Positions 1 through 7,745 of a stretch of 33,221 nt of DNA are shown here, in pieces. The stretch comes from Planctomycetota bacterium (GTDB taxonomy: Bacteria > JAJVIF01 > JAPKYR01), in the NCBI GenBank assembly GCA_030614715.1, contig JAUWTM010000026.1, forward strand, positions 1 to 33,221. The letters run 5' to 3'. Numbering within the stretch: the stretch's first letter is position 1; each line of letters starts with the position of its first letter. Made by a program: the position numbers and the translations under genes. A model generated the notes under the pieces. It did not search any database and was not told the origin of the DNA. It was given only the letters and a program-made list of their open reading frames with translations.

Positions 1-399
1 CAGCGGATGTGACGGGAATATTTCCCTGAACAACTGTCTTGGACGTTTCAGGTCCGGACCGACAAATCCCTTGGTGGCAGATACGATCCAGGCGCCGTCT
101 TTTACATTCGGGGCAAGAGTTTTGACTGTATTACCAAGAAAAGCTGACGGGACGACAAACATCAGGTGTTCGATCCGGCTGAATTCAGAGGGATCGTTTG
201 ACGCTGTCAGGGATTCGGGTAGATCGATGTCTCGCAGGTACATCGAGTTACGGTGATCGGAATTGATCTCATCTACGACTTCAGGCTCGAACGCCCAGAG
301 GAGGGCTTTATGACCCTGTCGTGCCAGGTGAGCCGCAAGGGTGGTTCCCCACGCACCAGCTCCGATGATCCCGATTTTATATTTGTTACCAGAATCCAT
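1..399 (-). CDS. gpsA: Glycerol-3-phosphate dehydrogenase [NAD(P)+], N-terminal part
   Basis: GpsA reduces dihydroxyacetone phosphate to sn-glycerol 3-phosphate, the backbone for phospholipid synthesis, in the cytoplasm. Only the first 133 residues are present; the gene runs off the left edge. The Rossmann nucleotide-binding motif GAGAWGT is at residues 13-19, followed by AAHLARQGH, the usual GpsA layout. The beta-strand and turn around residues 80-84 (FVVPS) and the ATKGF segment near residue 109 also match the family. The ATG lies 8 bases after the plsY stop, so the two are probably co-transcribed; no strong ribosome binding site is visible, which suggests translational coupling. PlsY uses the product of this enzyme, so the pairing makes metabolic sense. 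Confidence 0.93.
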   Translation of the reverse strand, partial: MDSGNKYKIGIIGAGAWGTTLAAHLARQGHKALLWAFEPEVVDEINSDHRNSMYLRDIDLPESLTASNDPSEFSRIEHLMFVVPSAFLGNTVKTLAPNVKDGAWIVSATKGFVGPDLKRPRQLFREIFPSHPL

Positions 400-407
400 A
401 TATGTTG

Positions 408-1214
408 TCAGTCTTTGGAATCCGTTTCGGCCTGCACGCCAACGAGCTCTTCCGGCTCTTCATCCGGCTGGTCCGTTTCAGGCTGTTCCGGGACTCCTTC
501 ATCAGCCTGAGCGACAGTGGTCGGTTCCTTCAGCTTCCCTATCCTTGGTTCCCTGCCCGCGATAATGCGCTTGACGTTGCTCCTGTGACGCCAGATTATC
601 ACTAATGCTGTCACCCATGTGAAAGCGGACAGGATGCTGAAAGCTGACGGACTTTCAGGTGTTGATACCATGAAGGGCAGGGAATCAGACAGCAACAGGA
701 CCGTCAGAGGAACACATACAGCCGCAAAAATACTCGCAAGCGAAACAAACCTGAAGATAAGCAGGATCAGACCGAACACAGCAAGCGGGATAAAGATGTA
801 CACACCCATCAGGGCACTCATTACTCCCAGCCCTGTAGCTACACCTTTTCCGCCCTTAAAAAGCAGGTAAACAGGATACATATTCCCGAAAACCAGTGCT
901 GCACAAACCATGATGACGATAGCTTCATAGATCGCTGCGACACCGTAGGTCTGTGGATCGAAGGTTGTCAGGGTGAACATTACGGGCAGGTATCCCTTGA
1001 GAAAATCAAGGACGCCTGTGACAAGTCCGGGACCCCATCCAAGCGTTCTGATGACGTTGGTCAGCCCGATGTTCCCCGAGCCGTGCTCGCGGATATCTAT
1101 CCCGGCGCTGATACGGGCAACAATAAGCCCCATCGGCAGCGAGCCGATGAGGTATGAGAACACAATTACCAGTACTGCCCGTGTGAACGGGAATAAATAT
1201 GCTGAATCTGCCAT
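408..1214 (-). CDS. plsY: Acyl-phosphate:glycerol-3-phosphate acyltransferase PlsY
   Basis: PlsY transfers the acyl group of acyl-phosphate to glycerol 3-phosphate in the inner membrane, making lysophosphatidic acid. The protein has about five hydrophobic segments. It carries the family motif SGNIGLTNV at residues 46-54 and the second motif FKGGKGVATGLG near residue 120. At 268 residues it is longer than the roughly 200 usual for the family. The excess is a hydrophilic acidic tail after the last membrane segment, rich in Glu, Asp, Pro and Gln. The gene starts 3 bases after the der stop and is followed 8 bases later by gpsA, which supplies its acceptor. I am confident of the function; the role of the tail is unknown. 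Confidence 0.93.
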   Translation of the reverse strand: MADSAYLFPFTRAVLVIVFSYLIGSLPMGLIVARISAGIDIREHGSGNIGLTNVIRTLGWGPGLVTGVLDFLKGYLPVMFTLTTFDPQTYGVAAIYEAIVIMVCAALVFGNMYPVYLLFKGGKGVATGLGVMSALMGVYIFIPLAVFGLILLIFRFVSLASIFAAVCVPLTVLLLSDSLPFMVSTPESPSAFSILSAFTWVTALVIIWRHRSNVKRIIAGREPRIGKLKEPTTVAQADEGVPEQPETDQPDEEPEELVGVQAETDSKD

Positions 1215-1217
1215 TTA

Positions 1218-2576
1218 TTATTTATCCTGACCGCCAGACGGTCCTTTCGACGATCGTTTTTTCCTGATATGGAATACGATGGGCGACCCCTCGAAGCCGA
1301 AACGCCTGCGGAAAAATCTCTCAAGGTATCTCTTATATTGATCCCGAAGGAACTCGGGCTGGTTCACAAAAATCGTCACCGTCGGGGGAGAAGTTTTTAT
1401 CTGTGTGATGTAATTCAGCTTCAATCGCTTGCCACGCTGGGTCGGTGGAGGACGAAATGTTACGGCATCCTCCAACGCCTGGTTCCACTCGTTGGTCGCC
1501 AAACGACGTTTGAACTCCCCGTGCACCGCGATTATACTCCTAAATACCTCATCAATGCCCTCTAATTTCAAACCCGATGTAAAAACGACCGGTGCATGGT
1601 CCAGAAAATGTGTTTTCTTACGGAGATGCTCCGCGTAAACCGCCCTCTGGCCGCGTTTATCATCCGATACATCCCATTTGCTGGCAATGAAGATGCATCC
1701 ACGGCCTGCTTTCTGGATGAGACCCGCAATTTTCAGGTCAGTATCAGTCATGCCTTCAGTACAGTCGATCAGAAGTAGTGCTATCTCAGACCGTGCAAGA
1801 GCCGCATCGGTTCGTCTCGTCGCATAGAAATCAATGGGCTCTGTAACCCTCGTACGCTTTTTCAGCCCGGCAGTGTCGATGAAGAGGAATTTCGTGCCGT
1901 CTATCTCGATTGTTGTATCGATCGCGTCTCGTGTCGTGCCGGGGATGTCACTGACGATAGCCCTGTGGTCACCCACCAGGGCGTTGAAAAGGGTGCTTTT
2001 CCCAGCATTTTGACGTCCGAGAATAGATACGGTGATCATGTCTTCGTCAGGTTCCGTGTAGACCGACTCGGACAGGTGTTCCGTCAGATCAGCGATCCTG
2101 TCGCACAGCACATCGACATTAAGGTTGTGGGTTGCAGAGATCGGGAGCGGTTCCTCCATTCCAAATTCCCAGAAAATGTCGGCTTTTGGGAAGGACTGGA
2201 CGGTGTCGCACTTGTTTACCACTAACAAAACCGGACGCGAGACGACCCTTAGCTTGTCAGCGAGAGCCTTGTCCCAGGCATTCGGACCCACCATGCCATC
2301 AACGAGAAGGATCAGGACATCCGCCTGATCAGCGATCCGGGTAATCTGGGCTGTTGTTTCCTCGGCAAATGGATTTGCAGGATCCTCATCCCATCCTGCG
2401 AGGTCGGATACACGGTAATTCCTGCCATCCCACTCGTATTCGCCCTCGATGCGATCCCGCGTGACACCGGGAGTGGGATCGACAATTGCCATCCTGTGAC
2501 CGACAAGGCGGTTGAACAGGGTGCTTTTCCCGACATTTGGACGTCCCAAAATCGCGATGTGGGGAATTTCAGTCAT
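1218..2576 (-). CDS. der: Ribosome-assembly GTPase Der (EngA)
   Basis: Der is a double-GTPase required for 50S ribosomal subunit maturation. Two G domains are visible. Domain 1 has the P-loop GRPNVGKS (11-18), DLAG (58-61) and NKCD (121-124). Domain 2 has GRQNAGKS (187-194), DTAG (234-237) and SKWD (299-302). A C-terminal KH-like domain follows, ending in a basic tail. The length of 452 residues is normal. The second domain's guanine-specificity motif is normally NKWD, so Ser at 299 is unusual. The start is supported by AGAAGG just upstream of the ATG. The gene lies 23 bases after the DUF1844 gene and 3 bases before plsY, in one operon. Confidence 0.95.
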   Translation of the reverse strand: MTEIPHIAILGRPNVGKSTLFNRLVGHRMAIVDPTPGVTRDRIEGEYEWDGRNYRVSDLAGWDEDPANPFAEETTAQITRIADQADVLILLVDGMVGPNAWDKALADKLRVVSRPVLLVVNKCDTVQSFPKADIFWEFGMEEPLPISATHNLNVDVLCDRIADLTEHLSESVYTEPDEDMITVSILGRQNAGKSTLFNALVGDHRAIVSDIPGTTRDAIDTTIEIDGTKFLFIDTAGLKKRTRVTEPIDFYATRRTDAALARSEIALLLIDCTEGMTDTDLKIAGLIQKAGRGCIFIASKWDVSDDKRGQRAVYAEHLRKKTHFLDHAPVVFTSGLKLEGIDEVFRSIIAVHGEFKRRLATNEWNQALEDAVTFRPPPTQRGKRLKLNYITQIKTSPPTVTIFVNQPEFLRDQYKRYLERFFRRRFGFEGSPIVFHIRKKRSSKGPSGGQDK

Positions 2577-2599
2577 ATCCTTCTCTGGGTCCAGCCCGA

Positions 2600-3160
2600 T
2601 CAGAGCTGACCTACATAGTTAGCCTTCAGGTCAGCGAGAGCGCGGTCGAATTCCTTTGCCAGCTCCTCCGGAAGGTCGTCCCTGACCTGGGTGAATACCG
2701 TCTGGAATAGATCGATCGCTTTACGTGCTTCTTCAAGTTTTTTTGCAACAAGCTGGGTCTGTGGGTGGGGTACAAGCCCGAGGTTAACCAGGATTACCGT
2801 AGCAAGTGTGTGCAGAATGGATATGATGATGTTTGTAAAGGCAAGCGGATTATCGTCGGTAACTACGTCCGGTTTTTCACCGGGAGTTTCGCCAGCTTGA
2901 ACCTCTTCACCGGGTGGTGGCTGGGATTCAGCGGGTATTTCAGCTTCCTCATCATCTGCGACCAGACCAAAGGGTGTGGGGATCACATTCCCATCGCCAG
3001 TAGTAGCTGCTGACGATTCTTCTACCACTGGTTCAGCTGTTTTTTCCTCTACAACTTCATCGGAAGCTTCAACGTCGTCGACATTGATCCGTCGTTTGTC
3101 GACCAGCTTGAATTTCGGCTTATCCTGCTCTTCCATTTCTCCGTTTCTTTCGTCGGTCAT
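2600..3160 (-). CDS. DUF1844 family protein
   Basis: This 186-residue protein has a long acidic, low-complexity N-terminal half rich in Glu, Pro and Val. Its C-terminal helical part resembles the DUF1844 family: an amphipathic/hydrophobic stretch (FTNIIISILHTLATVILVNLG) followed by PHPQTQ and the helix pair containing EARKAIDLFQ. The family has no established function that I can state. I place the start at 3160, not at an ATG 18 bases further upstream, because AGAGGG sits six bases before this ATG. The gene is first in the operon with der, plsY and gpsA, and a plausible promoter lies just upstream. The family assignment is from motif recall and is fairly secure; any role beyond that is unknown. 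Confidence 0.8.
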   Translation of the reverse strand: MTDERNGEMEEQDKPKFKLVDKRRINVDDVEASDEVVEEKTAEPVVEESSAATTGDGNVIPTPFGLVADDEEAEIPAESQPPPGEEVQAGETPGEKPDVVTDDNPLAFTNIIISILHTLATVILVNLGLVPHPQTQLVAKKLEEARKAIDLFQTVFTQVRDDLPEELAKEFDRALADLKANYVGQL

Positions 3161-3204
3161 GAATATCCCTCTCGACATCGCCCCGATTTATTAAATCTAT
3201 TCAC

Positions 3205-3233
3205 ATTTAACGACACAGGGGGCGAATCGGCAA
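3205..3233 (-). promoter_or_regulatory. Predicted sigma70-type promoter of the DUF1844-der-plsY-gpsA operon
   Basis: On the minus strand TTGCCG (3228-3233) is separated by 17 bases from TTAAAT (3205-3210). Transcription would begin near 3198, about 38 bases before the DUF1844 ATG and its AGAGGG ribosome binding site. This is read by eye only. Confidence 0.5.
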
Positions 3234-3272
3234 GGGATTATATCACAGTGACGGTACCTGCGTGCAGGATGT

Positions 3273-3304
3273 TTGCTGTATGTCCCGCTGTAATGACGTA
3301 TAAT
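3273..3304 (+). promoter_or_regulatory. Possible promoter of ispH
   Basis: A perfect TATAAT (3299-3304) lies upstream of ispH. The best match to a -35 box, TTGCTG (3273-3278), is 20 bases away, which is longer than optimal. A start near 3311 would precede both possible ispH start codons. Confidence 0.35.
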
Positions 3305-3378
3305 TAACCAGGCTTCTCATGAATAAAGAGATAGACATAACGTGCGAAAACGAGCGTGATTCCTGGACGGAACAGGCG

Positions 3379-4293
3379 ATGGAGATACTGGTCGCTAAAA
3401 AAGCCGGTTTCTGCATGGGAGTCGAACGTGCCCTGAATATGGTCATGGAAGCTGTGAGCGATGGATCTAAGGAGCCGATCTATACGTACGGGCCGCTCAT
3501 CCATAATCCACAGGTCGTCAAGTACCTCGAATCCCTTGGCGTGAAAGTCGCTGAAAATATGGACGATATCCCGAACGGCAGTCACGTTGTGATCAGGAGT
3601 CACGGAATAGGTCCCGGTACCAGTGCATTGCTTGAGGAAAGAGAGTTTGTACTTATCGATGCGACCTGTAAATTCGTCATCAAGGCACAGGAGATGGCCA
3701 GGCAGCTCTACGATGAGGGTTATACTGTCATAATCCTCGGGCTGAAGAATCATCCGGAGGTAATCGCACTCAGGGAATTTACAAACAACGAGGCGATGGT
3801 CTTCGGCAGTCTGGATGAGATCCCGAATTTCGAAGATCCCCCGGAAAAAATGGGCGTAATCTGCCAGACAACACTGAACACCGAGTTTTTCGGTCACGCG
3901 ATAGAACGTTTGAAGACCCAGGTTCCTGACCTGGTGGTGAAAAATACGATCTGTGACGCGACTACAAAGCGTCAGAAGGCAGCCAGGGACATTGCTGAAG
4001 AGGTCGATGCGATGATCGTAATCGGCGGTAAGGAGTCATCTAACACGAGGAAGCTGACCGACATCTGCCGTGACCGCGGTGTCGATACCTACCAGATCGA
4101 GACCCCGGATGAACTTCGGAAAGGCTGGTTCCTCGGTAGAAGTAAAATCGGTGTTACAGCCGGCGCGAGTACTCCGGACTGGATGATAGAGGAGGTCATC
4201 CGTGCAATCGGGGATTTCGGCTTCAGACGTCGAAGCGACCAGCTGAAGTATAACCTTGACAAGGCGCTGAAACAGGACCCGAGGCATGCATGA
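3379..4293 (+). CDS. ispH: 4-hydroxy-3-methylbut-2-enyl diphosphate reductase IspH
   Basis: IspH is the iron-sulfur enzyme that makes IPP and DMAPP in the last step of the MEP isoprenoid pathway. Counting from the ATG at 3379, the three cluster cysteines are C12 (GFCMGV), C97 (DATC) and C192 (NTICDAT). Substrate-binding residues are present: H42 in LIHNP, H75 in RSHG, H125 and E127 in NHPEV, the CQTTLN segment near 164, and SSN near 221. An in-frame ATG 60 bases upstream exists, but the chosen start gives the standard N terminus and places C12 at its usual number. The residue after C97 is Lys, where Pro is usual. The gene overlaps the next by 8 bases. Confidence 0.95.
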   Translation: MEILVAKKAGFCMGVERALNMVMEAVSDGSKEPIYTYGPLIHNPQVVKYLESLGVKVAENMDDIPNGSHVVIRSHGIGPGTSALLEEREFVLIDATCKFVIKAQEMARQLYDEGYTVIILGLKNHPEVIALREFTNNEAMVFGSLDEIPNFEDPPEKMGVICQTTLNTEFFGHAIERLKTQVPDLVVKNTICDATTKRQKAARDIAEEVDAMIVIGGKESSNTRKLTDICRDRGVDTYQIETPDELRKGWFLGRSKIGVTAGASTPDWMIEEVIRAIGDFGFRRRSDQLKYNLDKALKQDPRHA

Positions 4294-4519
4294 TGCAGGT
4301 AAATATCTCATCATCTTCGGCATCGTTGCGATAGTAGTCGGTGTTATTATCCAAATGGGCTGGGGAACGCAGGCGTTCGGCTGGATTTTCAGGCTCCCCG
4401 GCGATATCCGCATCGAACGTGACAACTTCCGGTTTTATATCCCCATCACGACCTGTATCGTCTTCTCAATCATCCTGACGGTCATCATCCGCCTGATTAT
4501 GATGTTCAGGAACAACTAA
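4286..4519 (+). CDS. DUF2905 family small membrane protein
   Basis: This 77-residue protein has two membrane segments, residues 7-26 and about 50-72, separated by a short loop. The loop contains the segment LPGDIRIERDNFRFYIP, which is the hallmark of the DUF2905 family. The function of the family is not known. The ATG lies inside the last codons of ispH, so translation is probably coupled and the two are co-expressed. Length and topology are as expected for the family. Confidence 0.85.
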   Translation: MHDAGKYLIIFGIVAIVVGVIIQMGWGTQAFGWIFRLPGDIRIERDNFRFYIPITTCIVFSIILTVIIRLIMMFRNN

Positions 4520-4581
4520 TGAAATCATTGCGGATAGTCACATTTGCAATAAACGGGCATTTTTATCAGACTTTATTATGA

Positions 4582-6096
4582 ATGCCTATGCGACTCATCA
4601 ATTCACTTTTAGTAGCAACCTTATTATTACTGCTCCCGGTAACCCAGGCGTCTGCGGACACAGTCTATCCCGGTCAGCCCTGGATACGTGCCGCTCTCAC
4701 TACCGACGTAACTTCCGTCACGGTGACAACATCGGGGGCAAGCTTCCTGAACAGGGTTAATTCAAGCCAGACCATCGGCGAGTACAGCTCGGGCCACACT
4801 TTCACATTCGGAATATCCAGCGGTGCAGTCACCATCTCGGGCGAATCGTCAACAAATGGTTTCTCGGTGGTCTGTGACGATCCAACCGGACGGCTTACAG
4901 TTAATGGGGGCTCCTATCGACGGGTCATGCGCATCGTTCCATGGAACAACCGTCTCGCGTGCGTAAATGTGCTTCCGATCGAGGAGTATCTCTGGGGAGT
5001 CGTGCCCTGTGAGGTTCCGAACGCATGGCCGGAAGAATCACTGAGGGCACAGGCCATCGCAGCGAGGACTTACGCACTTCGGGCTCTCGAGCAGTACCCG
5101 GACAGGCCGTTCGATGTCTATTCAAGCGTCGCTGACCAGGTTTACCGGGGTGTCGGCAGCGAAAGGGAGTCGACAACGCTGGCCTGCAACGACACGTACG
5201 GGAAAGTCTGCACCTACGGTGGAACTCCCATAATCGCTTACTACCATGCTGCATCAGGCGGCTGGACGGCAAGCGGTATCGAGATGTTCGGTCGCGACCT
5301 GCCATATTTACGTGCTGTACCGTCACGGGATGCTTCGATTCACCGCTGGGTGTATCCTGTCTCTGCTACGACGCTGGCAAATGCTCTTAGAACCGAGGGA
5401 TTTTTAATCGGGACGATTCAGAGAGTCTGGGTGCACAGGTTTTCAGGCGAGGGCAGGGCGGAAGAGGTCAAGGTTGTCCATTCGAGCGGTGTAACACTTG
5501 TCAGTGGAGCGGACATCAGGTCGGCTTTAGGTCCGGGCAACATCCAGTCGACATATTTCAGGATCGAGGGACAGGAAGCACCCGACATTCCGGATGACAG
5601 CAAGTTTGTAATCGATCTCACCCCGTCGACACAGGCAAACACGATCCAGCATTACGCGTGTACACACCCCCAGGTGTGGGTACCGATCCCATCTCCCCAG
5701 AGAATCGGAGAAATAGCATTATTGGCGTCGGACGGCATTGAATACTCGACCAGGTATTATGTGCTTGGTACCGACGGGTACCGGGAATATATTAGCGGAT
5801 ACGTCTGGGTGGCTGAACCCGTGCAGGTTCGCGATATCGATGTCTCCTTCAACGAAATTTTCTCCCTGAGTTCATTCCAGACTGGCACGCCCATGCCGTC
5901 TGGTGAGATCGTCGATGATCCCGGCAGTGGGATTGGTGTACCATCAAACGGTACGTTCACTTTTGTAGGGCACGGATGCGGACATGGGGTGGGTATGAGT
6001 CAGCACGGCGCGAGGATACTGGCCGAATCCGGCTGGATTAACGAAAACATTCTCAAGTATTTCTACACCGGGGTTGATATCCAGCAGTTCTGGTAG
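4582..6096 (+). CDS. Secreted SpoIID/LytB domain protein (probable peptidoglycan-acting)
   Basis: SpoIID-family proteins act on peptidoglycan; SpoIID itself is a lytic transglycosylase. A signal peptide covers residues 1 to about 25. The SpoIID core includes EEYLWGVVPCEVP (134-146), with the conserved Glu of the catalytic segment at 144, then WPEESLRAQAIAARTYAL and YYHAASGGWTAS near 221-231. The C-terminal hallmark GHGCGHGVGMSQHGA begins near residue 464. Between STYFRIEG and that hallmark lies about 130 residues not expected in a typical family member. At 504 residues the protein is long for the family. Nothing else suggests sporulation, so a cell-wall remodelling role is more likely. Its stop is 6 bases from a convergent gene. 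No strong ribosome binding site is visible at the chosen ATG. Confidence 0.85.
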   Translation: MPMRLINSLLVATLLLLLPVTQASADTVYPGQPWIRAALTTDVTSVTVTTSGASFLNRVNSSQTIGEYSSGHTFTFGISSGAVTISGESSTNGFSVVCDDPTGRLTVNGGSYRRVMRIVPWNNRLACVNVLPIEEYLWGVVPCEVPNAWPEESLRAQAIAARTYALRALEQYPDRPFDVYSSVADQVYRGVGSERESTTLACNDTYGKVCTYGGTPIIAYYHAASGGWTASGIEMFGRDLPYLRAVPSRDASIHRWVYPVSATTLANALRTEGFLIGTIQRVWVHRFSGEGRAEEVKVVHSSGVTLVSGADIRSALGPGNIQSTYFRIEGQEAPDIPDDSKFVIDLTPSTQANTIQHYACTHPQVWVPIPSPQRIGEIALLASDGIEYSTRYYVLGTDGYREYISGYVWVAEPVQVRDIDVSFNEIFSLSSFQTGTPMPSGEIVDDPGSGIGVPSNGTFTFVGHGCGHGVGMSQHGARILAESGWINENILKYFYTGVDIQQFW

Positions 6097-6102
6097 GTTT
6101 AA

Positions 6103-6897
6103 TCACCTGTAGAGGTAGTATGCCATCAGACCGATCACTACCCACAGGATAGCCCTGAGACTCCAGGTTTTAAGCCTGGAGTAGTCGTACTGGACGAGAC
6201 CGTCCAGTACAATAAATCCGTTGTGTGCTTTCTTCAGCTTTTCGATCAGGCGTTTCTCCTCGATCTCCTTCATTCTCGGATCTTTCGATATATCAAGCTT
6301 GAGGGCCATCGCACCACCCGGCTGCGTCAGGGTACTCAGGACCAGAATCTGTGTCTGCCTGTCGTAGGCCAGCATTTCCAGCTCGTAGGGTTTAAATTTC
6401 AATGTAGAGTTTCGTACGAATAACCCGACCAGCGTCGGGATGATAACTACGAGCGTGCTCAGAATTTCCCCCCAGTTCCTCATCTCCAGGTGGATAAACT
6501 CAGACAGGACATCCCTAAGAAACCAGAAAGCACCTCCTGCTCCAGCCACGATAAAAAAGATGACTGATGACGCGGTTCGTGCACCGCTCAGAATCCACTC
6601 ATTGTCCTTGAATTCCAGCTGTACTGCTTTCGTCGGAATATAACCGATTCTCCTGACAAGGCCAAGGCCCAGATCGTCCCATTTCAGTGCAGTCACAGGA
6701 TACCCGACTATTTTCAGCGGAGGTTCGGTCTTTTTGCCGGGAGTTCGTGGCAGCTTAACGCGTACCCTCTGCTGCCCGGGTTTCGCGTGAGTTGTGCTGC
6801 GAAGCTCGTTGGAGACCTGCTCCTCGATCGCTGCCATTAATTTATCCGTAAGTCCCATATCGTGTCGTTTTAGTAATGATCGGATGCTTTCCCTCAA
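6103..6897 (-). CDS. Hypothetical membrane protein
   Basis: I do not recognise this 264-residue protein. A hydrophilic N-terminal region with several Lys/Arg/Pro residues is followed by two central membrane segments (about 108-130 and 140-160). A soluble region comes next, then a C-terminal hydrophobic helix ending in YYLYR. The start at 6897 is a TTG with an in-frame stop close upstream; an ATG 39 bases later is an alternative and neither has a good ribosome binding site. The gene lies 35 bases downstream of another two-helix membrane protein gene on the same strand. Both have a membrane hairpin followed by a beta-rich soluble part, so they may work together. Confidence 0.65.
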   Translation of the reverse strand: MRESIRSLLKRHDMGLTDKLMAAIEEQVSNELRSTTHAKPGQQRVRVKLPRTPGKKTEPPLKIVGYPVTALKWDDLGLGLVRRIGYIPTKAVQLEFKDNEWILSGARTASSVIFFIVAGAGGAFWFLRDVLSEFIHLEMRNWGEILSTLVVIIPTLVGLFVRNSTLKFKPYELEMLAYDRQTQILVLSTLTQPGGAMALKLDISKDPRMKEIEEKRLIEKLKKAHNGFIVLDGLVQYDYSRLKTWSLRAILWVVIGLMAYYLYR

Positions 6898-6932
6898 TAG
6901 TATCTACCATAACATCTGAAATTAAGGAAATT

Positions 6933-7598
6933 TTACGCCTTGTTCCCCCCAGGTGGACTCCCGAGATCAACACCATCGATGATTTCCACCGGTACCTTGC
7001 TGTCCAATCCGGCGCTGATCTGATCGTAAAGCTTACTCGCTTTCATTGGAAGCAGCCCGACAGCGACAGCAAGATCCGTTTCACCGTCGTTCCATCCGAT
7101 TAAAAGGACCCCGTCCTTGTTTATAAGGATCATACGTGAAATTTTCGCCCAGGGTATTTCAGTTCTGCTGTAATATGTGCCCGATGTAACATTCGAAAGC
7201 GTGTACAGCGGGAATCCTTCGATTGTGGAGTACATCAACAGGAATGCCAGTGCGGCCATGATCCCGGATCCAGCCAAAAAAAACCTTACGAGTGAAGCAA
7301 AGAAGAGAATAATAAGTGCGTACGCGATCCATGACATTTTCTCAAGCTTCTTTTCCATCTCATCATCGATCTGAAAAAATTTCCCTTCCACTGTCAGCGA
7401 TGCATTTTCTCCCTCGGAAATTTTCAGACCTGCTGTTGTTCTATGGAAGATGAAGTGATACTTAGAGGTTCTCAGGACGCGTTCGACCGTGAAACCCCAC
7501 TTCCGCCACTTAACAATATTAAGGTTTGGCCAGTCTTTTACCTCGACGGATTTCGTATCTGCGGACGGCACAATAATTTTTTTCATCTGATCTGTCAT
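6933..7598 (-). CDS. Hypothetical two-helix membrane protein, possibly PH-like C terminus
   Basis: This 221-residue protein has a soluble N-terminal part, two adjacent membrane segments around residues 88-132, and a soluble C-terminal part. The C-terminal stretch IPWAKISRMILINKDGVLLIGW resembles bacterial PH-like membrane proteins, where a Pro-Trp-x-x-Ile segment precedes beta strands. That resemblance is weak and by eye. The gene is upstream of, and likely co-transcribed with, the 264-residue membrane protein gene. It is divergent from the TroA-like gene. A second ATG 12 bases downstream is an alternative start. Confidence 0.7.
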   Translation of the reverse strand: MTDQMKKIIVPSADTKSVEVKDWPNLNIVKWRKWGFTVERVLRTSKYHFIFHRTTAGLKISEGENASLTVEGKFFQIDDEMEKKLEKMSWIAYALIILFFASLVRFFLAGSGIMAALAFLLMYSTIEGFPLYTLSNVTSGTYYSRTEIPWAKISRMILINKDGVLLIGWNDGETDLAVAVGLLPMKASKLYDQISAGLDSKVPVEIIDGVDLGSPPGGNKA

Positions 7599-7745
7599 AC
7601 AAGCGGTCTGCTCTTCAGGATGCCAATAATGCCACCGGGTTTCGCACGATACAACTATTTCACAACTTTACATCCGGATTGAAACTCGTTACCGTTAGTG
7701 AGAAAATCAGCCTGGAACCATACCAGCCATCTTCGGAGGACGGAA

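Noticed and set aside
3304-3897. 197-codon open frame on the minus strand
   Set aside because: It lies entirely opposite ispH and is a shadow of its codon usage.
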